Shown here in pieces: positions 1-11,600 of a stretch of 64,000 nucleotides of DNA (its first letter is position 1; every line of letters starts with the position of its first letter). Source of the stretch: Leguminivora glycinivorella. Taxonomy: Eukaryota; Arthropoda; Insecta; Lepidoptera; Tortricidae. The notes beneath the pieces are model-generated. The model worked only from the letters and a program-made list of their open reading frames with translations. It ran no database searches and was not told the origin of the DNA. The translations under genes and the position numbers were made by a program. The stretch is taken from the NCBI RefSeq assembly GCF_023078275.1, contig NC_062980.1, positions 6,746,401-6,810,400 on the forward strand. The letters run 5' to 3'.

Positions 1-3000
1 TCTAAGCGTCTGCATTTCCTCTAATTGAGCCTTCAATTCTTCTATATTTTTGATTGCTTCTAGAATTGTGTTATCTTTCTCAGTAATCTGTGAAGCAAAA
101 TCACTTTCCTTTTCTTGAATTTTTTCGTGCAGCAATTTTATTTCATCATCCTTGCTATCATGTATATGGCTCATTTGCAGTTTCAGAGTGACAATTTCAT
201 CATTAAGTCTACCAATTATTACATCCTTTTCGTTCTGCATCGTTTCGTAGTGTTTTCGGAGTTTAGAATGCTCTTGATCTAATGCTTCATATTTATTGTG
301 TAGTTCCTATTAATAAATAATTATTAAAGATATATAATTTATAATCACGCTATTTTCAACAAGACTTTAAAATGTGATTAAGTTTAATTAAGGAAAAAGT
401 GGATAAACCACAAAACCAGCAGAAGAGAGAGAGAGACTATCAAAATCGACTAATATTTCTAGTTAAAAATCTTATTTTCTCGATCCCAATTGGATGGGAC
501 GACACAAGAAATATTGAAAAGAACAAACCTGTTTCTCTAATTCGAGTTCGTCTCTTTCTATTTGTTTTTCTTTCGTTAATTCTTCATATTCGTTTTTCAG
601 TTTATTAATTTCATCGTGGAGACTCCTCAACTCTTCATTCTTTAATGTTAAATTATTTTCATTTCTTTCTACGAAAGCATCGTGCTCCTCTCTCATATGT
701 AATAACTCATTTTTACCAATTTCTAGTTCCGCTTGGGTCTCGTTTAATTCTTCTTCAAGCTTAGTAACATTATCTTTTAGATTATTCAATTCAATGTCAT
801 GTGATTTTACTTGTTCATCTTTTTCCGCTATCTGAGATTTTAAACCGGTTATAATTTCTTCCGTGCTGTCTGCTAGTTGTTTGTATTCATCTTTCAATGT
901 TTCTATTTGTGTTTGTTTGTCTTTTACCTCACTCTCATATTCTGTTCTTTCTTTTTCTAGCTCTATCATAACATTATCTAATTTAGATTGTACTTCTTGT
1001 AGCTCTTTAGTGGTATGCTCTATTTTATTTTCTAGTTCTGAAATAGTGTTTTTCATTACTTTGCATTCGCTATTTTGTTCTCCTATGCTGCTTTGTTTTT
1101 GCTCCAACTCTTTTTGTATTTCGATTATTTGCGAATCTTTCTCCATAGTTACGCTTTCAAGTTGTTTTTTCAGTTCTTCCACAGCGTCGGTTTTATCTTG
1201 ATCAAGTTTGACTAATTTCTCAAGCGTCTCTCTTAATTCTTCGTCGCGTCTCTTAACAACATTTTCATGTTCTTTATTTCTCGCATCTAATTCATCATTT
1301 AACTTTAGGATGTAACTTTTATAATTGGACTCTGTTTCTAGTATTTTTTGCTGGGCATTTTCGAGATCCGTTTTCAAATTGCTAACTAAAAGGTCCTGGT
1401 CCTATTAAGGTTAAAACTAAATGAATAAATGGATACACGTCTAGTTAAGTCAATGAAACTAGTGTCATTCCTGTTAAACGTTCAAAGCATGCATGCAGTT
1501 ATTTACAAAATATGAAGATGTTACTTTGTTAGAAATTAAATCCTAACCATGCTCTTAGTACTGCAATGAGTTCTACAACTCTATCTATATTTCTAGGAAA
1601 ATCTACGCTTACAATTATCCAAATAAGCTTACTGACCTGTTTCTCCTGTTGATGCTGCTGAGTCAGCTCCGCAACCTGCTTCAGCGCAGCTTCTCTCTCT
1701 TCCACCACTCTTTTATACTCATCTCCACTCTTCTCCCTAAGTCCTACCAACTCTTCCTTTACTTTCGCTAACGCTACCTCTTTCTCTTCACTTTCTTTCT
1801 TAACTGTCTCTAGATTTTCCGTGACTTCTTTTAATTCGTTTTCTAGCGCTGTTAATTTTTCCTGCTGAACTGTAGTTGTCGTTTTATGCTCTATGTCTAA
1901 GGCTTCCATGGATGCTTTAAGGGTCTCTAGTTCTGCTTCCTTTTCTCTGGCCTGCTCGAGTTCGGTTCGGAGGTTAGCTATTTGCGTTTTGTAAGCTTCG
2001 ATTTCTTCACTCGATGATGCACTTTGCTGTAGTAGTTCTACATCTCTGAAAAGACAATTAGAAAGAATGTTGTTATTTTTGGGTAGTAGCAAATTAGGGG
2101 GAGTAAAGAGCTTACGACCCAGAATGTAAACTAAGTAATGAAATCAAAGATTGCACAAATTTCAGAATATTTAATAGAAAATTAAAGGATTATTTTACTA
2201 ATAGGCCATACTACTCAATTAATGAATATTTTGCTAATGCTCTTAATTAATCTTTATTGACTTTTTTTTTGTAATTATAGTAGTAACTTGTAACATGACA
2301 TTATATGTAATAATTTCATTATTTTTTTTAATGGACAACTTCATGATCTTGTACATCAGCATAGAATAAGTAATCCTAGCATGTAAGTACTTAGAGTTAT
2401 GATTTGTAACTATATTTGCATGTATTTATACTTGTAATGGCAAATAAATCATCTGAATCTGAATCTGAATGGTGTTGCCTCTTCTATACATTGCCAATAA
2501 ACAAAAGTTTTGCCATTAGAATTACTAGCAGCATTAATAATAACGAGCAACTGAATGTTTATACTCTTAAAGCTCGGAGCGTTAGCGGAGCGTCATCGGA
2601 GCGCAATGATAGCGGTGCGCCGGACGAACGCTGGCGTTGCGCCCAGTGGACTCCGGCGGGAACTACGAGCGCGGATTGCGAGCGGAATGCGCGCGGATTG
2701 CGAGCGGAACGCCAGCGTTTGTCCGGCGCACCGCTATCATCGCGCTCCGCTAACGCTACGCTATCAAAACGCTTTATGTGTGGCGGAGGCTTTAAGGAGG
2801 GCATTTCTCTGCTCGTATTTATCAAAATAATGTTCCATTAAGACCGCTTTACAAATGTTCTCAATACTAAAATGTTTAATGTCAATACGTACTTCATCCT
2901 GTCATTAAGTTGCTGCTGCAGGGCGGTCTTGGCACTTTCGTGCTGCGCGGCTGCTGCTCTTAAACTGGCCGCTGTCTTATCCACTTCTGCTTTCTGCAAT

Positions 3001-5613
3001 CAATATGCGTAAATTAGGCATATTGACGATGGAGCGTAACAACATAAAGGAACCAAGGAATATAAAGTACTCATTATTATTTGTCTGTCTTTTCCATATC
3101 TCGGGACCATGGGGTCCCGGACCTTTGGGAGGCAAGCGAAGCGAAGACAAGCGATGTCCCACTGCTGGGCAACGGCCTCCCCCCGCTTTTTCCATTCCTC
3201 CCGGTTTTGTGCAGTCCTCGGCCATTCTTTCAAAAAGGAGTCCAACGCGTTCCGCCATCGCATACGTGGTCTGCCGGGTTCCCGTTTTGGCCTGGGCTGC
3301 CACTCTGTGGTAATCTTGGCCCATAAAGTACTTACGGGATGAAAATTATGCATTTACCTGTCTGATAAGTGTGATATGTTCTTCTCGAAGCTGTGTGTAC
3401 GCTCCTTTTAGTTTCTGGAACTTTTCGTCTTGTATTTTCGCTTTCTCTTCAGTCTGTGTAAGTTTTTCTGTAAAATTAAATGGCGTTATATAGAAGAGGA
3501 TCGAGTATTATAGAGTTATTGTCGAAGTAAAATGTGTAATCACAGTGCATAGACTGCCATCTCTTGACACAGGCTTAAAACTTTTGAACCTCAGTTTTGA
3601 CAATTTGGGCCATATTCTTAGCCTGATATGTTTTAAAATGTCAAATATTAATATTAGCGCCATCTAGCTGAGCGTACCCCAAAGGTGTAATGCCATCTAG
3701 GTCACCGTACCTTTTCCTGTATGGTACTGAGGTACGTTTTTTTCTTAGACTTTATCTGTCTATACGGAGTTATATATGTCTTTGATAAAACGAACTATTT
3801 TGTATGCTGCAAAACTGCCGATCTTCTTTATATCCTTATTGGGTATTAATACCTATAGAGTTTATGTTTTGATAGGATGGTCTGCGCTGCAATTTAAGTA
3901 ATTTATACTTACGTTTGATTTCTGGAGTTTCTGCTGCTAAAACTTCAGCCTTTTGCCTTTCTTCTTCTAATTCAGTCTGCAAAAAGAAGGATTTGGTCAA
4001 CAATTCTGTCTTTCTATAGATCCCAATGAGTTAAAGAAACCTTCTTTATCATGAGGGTGCATATTTGTTGTGGACATCATAGATAATAAAGCTATATCGC
4101 TTATTCTTGTACTGTCCAAAGGAAAGATTAAACGTTTAGCAAAATATTGACTCAAATGAATGAATTACCTTTGTCGTGTGTATTTGCGCCTCTAACTTCG
4201 AACAGTGTTCTCGCATAGATGCCATCATTGTGTTCCGGTCTTGTACCATTTGTGATACCTCTAAGCTGTGGAACGAGAATAAATTGATTAATTAATGAAT
4301 GATAAATTGACACAACTTCTCTAAAAGCTAAAACTAACTCTACAATAAATTGTGTCGTACAATGATCGTGTTATTTCTATTTCAATAAAAATTTCGCCAT
4401 TATATATTAAGTGACAAATTGGGATTTTTGACTAGATTTCAACACAATTTATAGGTAACTCGTACATAAAATCTTCATCACGCCCGCATTTTAAATGTGC
4501 TATTGCACGCAGGCGGAGCGTGAGTTATAGAAAAATCGTTTTTCCAGGGGAATAATGAAATTTCTTGTACCGTACTTAACTTTTTTAGATCTATTTACAT
4601 ATTTTTTACATTGCGAGTGTGATGAAAAACATTGTGTGTAACTCGGGGAGTATGAATATTACTAACTCGAGTCTTTAAATCGCTCCGGCAAGCCGCGATT
4701 TAACGTACTCTCGTTAGTAATATTCAACTTCCTCCCCTTGTTTCACAATGTATTATTTGTTTAATGAGTGGTAATGAAGACCATACTATTATATTTGGGG
4801 CCCGTTTCTCGAAAGGTACAAGCCTTGTATTACAAGTGCACGAACTGTCAAATCGTACGGGTTGTCATGGAAACACGCTTGTAATACAAGGCTTGTACAG
4901 TCAACCAATTGGAGCCCTAGACCACTGTAGAACTATGTCATAGTGACGATATAAATCAGATTGTAAGAAATCTCTTACTGCTTGTCATTTTGACATGGTT
5001 GTAGAGTGGCCTATGGTTCCAATTGGTTGACTCGTTGACTGTACCTTTCGAGAAACGGGCCACTGCTCGCTGATCTAGAAAGTCGGTGTTTTTTTTTTTA
5101 GTTTTAGTTTCTTTATTGGTAAAAATTAAACATTTTACAGGTCATATCAGGTTATCACAGAAATAGGAAGTTAAAAGGTACACAATAAAATAATAAATTA
5201 CTTACATTATTAATTAAATTCATTATAAAGAATACTTAGGTCTACATTTAGATAGACGTCTTTGTTGAGATAATAATAATGATTGTGCCAGCTATAATTA
5301 TATTATTACATTATTTAGAAATAGTTACATTCATACATCATTTCATAAAGTCCTCGACAGTATAACATGCTTGACTTAGGAGTAAAAGTTTAAGTTTCTT
5401 AACAAACAGCGAATCATTTCGGTGTGATATCAGTATCACCCTTCGTGTATTCCGACCAATGGATGTCGTTCAAAGGGGTTAAAACTCTTACCGCATCCGT
5501 TTGAGCTCGTTTTGCAGATGGTCGATCAGTCTGTCTCGCTCCACCACGGGGTCGGGCTGCGGCGAGGGAGTGGTGCGCGTGTCGATCCCGTCACTGTTAT
5601 CAGGTGTGGTAGC
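1..5613 (-). CDS. Hip1: Hip1 exons 9-16: long coiled coil
   Basis: Eight exons encode an almost uninterrupted heptad-rich segment from about residue 349 to beyond residue 1019. Exons 9-13 align with the conserved HIP1 coil, for example EKFQKLKGAYTQLREEH in exon 12. Exons 14 (136 codons), 15 (291 codons) and 16 (at least 102 codons) are rich in E, K, L and Q with few prolines. They make the coil more than twice the roughly 275 residues I recall for human HIP1. All acceptors and donors are canonical, including gtttgt after exon 15 and gtcagt after exon 14. Frame is open throughout. Confidence 0.88.
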
Positions 5614-8600
5614 CTAATTAACAAGATTAGATTAGATTAGATTTCTTTATTTCATGATAAAAATTACACTATAAATTTGCTACATGTCAAAATTATGTTT
5701 ATCTTCTCATCATGATCGTCAAAAATTACATAATAGATTCCAAATAAAAATAATTGTGTCTCCCAATAAGGATCGTCATTTACAAAGAAAGAAAATACAC
5801 ATGCCAAGCTAAATAAAATTAATAAATTAAGTTACAATATCATGAAATTATCACGAAGCAAGAAAATATTATATAACAGAGAAATATAGGTATATGACCT
5901 ATTCAATTCACGCTCTCCTTCGATCGATCATATATGTACAGTCAACCAATTTGAATCCTAGGCCACTGTAGAGCCTTTGCACAGTAAACGTCAGTGACTT
6001 CTTATGGCAAATAGAACATGGTTTAAATAAGACAGGGTTCTAGAGTGGCCTAGGATTCAAATTGGTATAATTTTGTGTTTTCCTTTTTAGCCCTTATCCC
6101 CTTGGGCTTATTGTGCACATAAAACACTACTACTACGTACTTAACACAGCAAAAAGGAGTGTACAAGTTTCTAATTTGTTGGCAACGCGCATGTGACACT
6201 CCTTAAGTTGCAGCAGGCGTCCATAGGTTACGGTGACCGCTTTCCATCAGGCGGACCGTATGCTTGTTTGACACCGAAGTAGTATTAAAAAAAACCAAGA
6301 GCGTGTCGGGCCACGCTCAGTGTAGGGTTCCGTAATTTCTCGTATTTTTTTTCAAAAACCATAAAAAAAATCCACTTTTTATTTTTGCACTTTGTCGTCG
6401 TGATTGAATTATATATTGGCACCAAATTTCAGCTGTCTAGTGCTAACGGGAAGACGGGAACAGATTATCCGCGGACGGACGGACGGACAGACAGACATGG
6501 CGAAACTATAAGGGTAAGTCGACTACGAAACCCTAAAAAACTTTGTACTTTTTACCCGACTACGGCAACGCAAAAGAAGGGTTATGATTTTGACCGGTAT
6601 GTATGTGGGTATGTATATATGTTTATGTATGTATGTATGTTCATCTGTTCCCTCATAACTTCTAAAGTACTCATTAGAATTTGAGAAACGATATGTCAAT
6701 CGAATCGTCTTAATTAAATATTCAACGCGCAAATTTAGCCAGGGCTAAGTGCTAACACAGTGAAGTTAGTAAGTACATAAAGAGAAGACATTATTATCAA
6801 TAAGTAACTATTTACCAAACTGAAGGTGTCGGAGGTGTCAATCAAAGAACCCACGGCGTCTACTTCGTCCGGCGGAGGCTCCGGGATCGAAACCACTGGT
6901 GTCACATACGTTCCGAAGTCGCTCTGTAAAAAGATACATACAATAGGCGAATTAAAATAACTTTTTAGTCCGTCAGTTAGATTAGGTATCAAAAATTTTT
7001 GGACACATTTTTTCTTTTTTGTGTTAAACGAAAAATGACGACGGTACAGTGCGTTGTAGTTTCCCGTGACGTCACGCCTAGGTACAATTTTTACTTAAAA
7101 GTGACGTCACAAGCCCCGACTTCGGAACTTTGATGCTCTGTATCTTTGTATTTTTTCATTAATTAGAAAAAGCGAAAAAAGGTCTAAACAGAATGCCATA
7201 GTTTACAGTTAAGAGGATACAAAGCTTATAACGTCAATTGTATAAACTCACTTGAATGAGGAAATTGGGTGGGTTCGATGGCAGAAGCGGTAGTGTTAGT
7301 AGATTGCGGTAGTACTGCAGGCTGCTCGCGTGCTTGTAGAATGAGCTCAGCTTTTTGAACTGCTGACGGAACCTAAAAATAATATTGAGATTATTGTTTT
7401 TAATAATAATTATATGTACTTACTTATAGTACGAATATCGGGGCAGCAAGTGTTTTCTGAAGCAGGGTTGGTAAAGAAAACTAAAGACTTGAAATCACTG
7501 TCCGACGAGTCTATGTCACATCGAAAACGTATTGTCTTTGGAATACCAGCAACCACAGGGTGGTGTGTATGTGTATGTTCAATTGTGTATTGTCCTTGAG
7601 ACGACGGAAACAAGAATATTGTATGCATGTAAAATACAAAATACCTCTCCCTATGTCCGGCAAGAGTATCAGCCGGCAGTGACGCGTGCAGTCGGAACAG
7701 CAGACGCACGTTGCAGTCATAGATCTGTGAGGAATCTTGCGCGCACGGGATGAGAGCGGCCAGCCGGCATTGCAAGCTTGCTCTCATAGAGTTTGCACGC
7801 TCCCCGAAAAAGCCGAGGTATGGGATATCTCATACTTGTTGCGCTGTTTATCACTAGTGCTATAACATACCTCTCCCGATGTCCGGCCAGAGTATCAGCT
7901 GGCAGTGACGCGTGCAATCGGAACAGCAGACGCACATTGCAGTCATAGATCTGTGAGGAATCTTGGGCACACGGGATGAGAGCGGCCAGCCGGCATTGCC
8001 CGCTTGCTGTCATGGAGTTTGCCCGTGCGTTGCCGAGACTGTCGAATACTGGAAAGACAACAAAGAATCAAAAATTGTCTGCTGACTGACTTTTTTACAA
8101 GTAAAATACAAATCGAGTGCTATATTCAATTGTGTGCGGTTAAAAAAAAATACCAACCTGCTGCTTGTAGATTTAATATATCGTCCATATAGTCGAACAG
8201 CTCGACACATAACTGGAAGCTGTAACAAAACAAAGATTTAAAATGAAAATTGAATCACGATTGAATCTGCAGACTAGACTAATAAAAGTAATAAGTCGAA
8301 AACAGATTCCTTTTGGGAGCGTAGGTTCCTATCCTACCGGCTGCGCCAAGTTACGAGTAAGTTTAGAAGTCGCGACTAGGGACCCATTTAGACGGTACAA
8401 GAACTGGCATACGAGTTTTATTACATTGCGGTATTTCATGGCTGTGCAAAATTGTATGTAACCTTAACAGCCCGTAATGTAACTAAAATGCTAACTAAAT
8501 TCTCACCCAGAGAAGTTCTTTCTTGATTTGGCAGTCTCGGCAATTTTTTTTGCGTCGGGGGTTAAAACAGACGACAACATACGAGGAAGATGCTCACTAG

Positions 8601-11600
8601 TTATTGACATCGTTTTCGGCGATGGCATCCAGCTCGTCAGCAGTCAGCTGCATATTGCCAGGAAACCGAGGGTTGCGCGCGTGGAACTTCAGCTTGCAGA
8701 CCAGAAGGGAGCAGTACAGGTGCACGAGGCGGCCGTAGCCTTCGCGTAAGTGGACCTGGAAGAAGACACCGTGTAAAAGCAAAAGTAATTAATTGTTAGC
8801 TTTTTAGCCAACCTTAGGAAAAGCCCGAGAAAGTCTTAGAAATCCAAGATAAGTTGGTAACAATTTTGAAAACCTCACCAGTGATATTATGATGTTTACT
8901 TAACGCTTGTACAGTAGGCGAGGCAATTAAACCGTTGCATCGCGTTGCCAATTTATTTTGGCCTGACTCGCTCTTACTGACTCGCGAAGCTACAGCCACA
9001 ATATCTTTGTTTCCTTCGTTGTTATGACTTTGCACATGATGAGCGCGGCATTCAAAGAAGAGGAGATGCTTAGTATTAAAATCCGGACAAAATAACAGGC
9101 CTGCACCTTATTGAAACAGTAACCCATCACGAATCTGTTAGACTCATGCACCCATAGCTTCCCCAGATTCTGTATCATTCCGATATGCCGTTGTGAATCA
9201 TCGTCTAGAAGCCATTCCCTTAACAGTTTGTGTGTCATGTGATAGAACTACCAACGTATTGGACTCACCCATAGTTTTCCCAGGTTCTGTATCATGCCAA
9301 TGTGTCTCTGCGAGTCGTCAAGGCATGCTGGATGCCCTTCCCTGAGAAGCTTGTGTGTCACGTGACAAAACTTCCATGCCACGATGCGGTTGTCTTGGAG
9401 CGGGAGACGGATTGCCACCATCTGTAATAAAATGAGCGTGTTTAGGCAGGTCTACTTTACACAAACTACTGTTACTGGCGAATTCTCAATGTAAATTGAG
9501 ACCCCAGTGTCTACTAAGATGCATATATTATGTCTTACAAGAAAAGAACGTACCCTCATCATAAACGCCGGCAATACACTTTATATACAAGTCATGTCAC
9601 ATCTTTCGGTAGACCAAATTCGATTTTTGGAATCGATCTAATTTACCTAAGTGCTGTTGCTTTGTATTTCTAAATTATACAATTGATGTTTTGATTTAAA
9701 TATTTAGGCGAGTCTCTCCCGGCATAATTGAAACCCGTATATAGTTATCCTCAACTACCGGTACCTAAATAGGAAGGCCAATTTAGCCCCTAAACATGTA
9801 TGTACCCATTTATTTCCTGTTGACATTGATTACGTGTTGTAAAGTGTATTGTTGTGATCAACAGCATAAGTACAAGTAGCAATCCGAGTACCTAATGTAC
9901 TTAGAATACTTACAAAATGAAAGCTGTAAGTAGATTATCGCCGAAACTATAATTGGATAACGATAAACGTGGCGTTAGTGCGTTTTCACATTATCCGATA
10001 CGATATCGGATGTAGGACCGATATCCCATACATTCAAGCCACCATCTTTGATTTTTGCTTTTGAAATCCTTCCGACATCCGATATCGGATCGGATACTGT
10101 GAAAACGCACTTAAGGTGTATGTATGATATGTATCACACTTGCTACTGCTACTGATTTGCTGATGAGTAGCACACTCAATGAAGCCTATCTCGCGGGAAA
10201 TAATTCGTGTATAGGCGAATTTTGGCATAGTTGTAGGGAATGGTGTTCTAATCCACATACTCAAAGTACTGATGGGTAGGGGAGGAGCTAACGGGTGGAG
10301 GGGGGTGTAAAGGTCCCTTTTTTTAGTTTTTCGCGAATAACTCTTAAACTGTGGCACATAGCAAAAAATGTTCTGAAACACAAGTAATCTTCATAAAATT
10401 CTCTACAAAAAAGTCTTGTACACTTTTTATCTGGGACCAATAGTTCATGAGATATGGAAGGGAAAAGATGGACAATAAAGGAATAAACTCATTTGTTTAT
10501 GAACAATACGTTTATTCTTATAGAGACGCGGTAGCGTGTCAAGCCAGGTTCAAGTAACAAAAGTAGCAAGCAGCACCGTGTGTAATATTACACGAACCGT
10601 TTGGAGCCACATTTGACCCCCTTCTAACTCAAAAACTATTTCACATAAACGTGTTATAATGCAACGTAAAAAGAAACCAACGCGCGTAGTAAAAGTATGA
10701 GCTATAAGCGCTCCTCAATAAGCCTGGTACTAGCAGCCCGCCTTAGTGCGTTTTCACATTATCCGATCCGATATCGGATGTCGGAAGGATTTCAAAGACA
10801 AAAATCCAAGACGGCGCCTTAAATGTACGGGATATCGGTCCTACTTCCGATATCGGATCGGATAATGTAAAAACGCACTTACCGGGGTAAGCGCAGCCCT
10901 TTATAAGCCACCGCGCGGCCGGCGCTCGCTCATCCCAGTCGTTCTCAAAACGTCGACGTGAGACCGCCCCACAAGGATGGGGTGCGACCAGATACAGCCC
11001 TCACAGCGCCCAGCGCGGAAGGGGCTACTCACACCCCAGCAGGGGTGTTGAACGACATTACAGCAGCGCTCGCTCAGTTTGTCTCGCGCAGCGATCCGAT
11101 CACATTGTAGCTAGGGATGTTACGAATATTTGCATTCGCATTCGCATATGCGAATGATTCGCATTCTTTTAAACATTTGCATTGACATTCGCATTCGCTT
11201 CAAACGATGCGAATGTTTTGCGAATGCGAATGTGTGCAAGTCGCAGCTTGTTCCTCGCCCGCGCCGGCCGCTCCAATTGCTACTTGTCGACTGTCGACTC
11301 GCGCATGTGCAGATAGGTCAAATTCGCACGGCGTGAAGTTCGTACTTGGCATTTTGACCAATAGTAAGCATTTTAATTTTTTTACCTAGCGGGTTGTTGG
11401 TGATTGCTTGGTTTTTATTTTGTTTTTTTATGAAATTCAGCGATATTCGCATTCGCATTCTGAATATTCGCATTCGCATTCGCATTCGCGAATGTGACAC
11501 ATGCGACATTCGTGACATCCCTAATTGTAGCTGACTTGACGAGCAAAGCATCACGACCGCCCGGTATTGCTTTACTTACTTACTTATTGGCGCAGCGACC

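Noticed and set aside
863..1201. Ser/Cys-rich frame on the plus strand
   Set aside because: Antisense shadow of Hip1 coiled-coil exon 15.
2416..2841. Overlapping frames on both strands in a GC-rich block
   Set aside because: The block is an inverted-repeat MITE; mirrored open frames follow from the palindrome.
10034..10381. Protein-like frame repeated at 13424-13651
   Set aside because: Both lie in the arms of the long inverted-repeat element; there is no start context or domain, and the frame arises from the mirrored arms.
11130..11554. Met/Arg-rich frames
   Set aside because: They arise from gcattcgc hexamer repeats of the hAT-like element.
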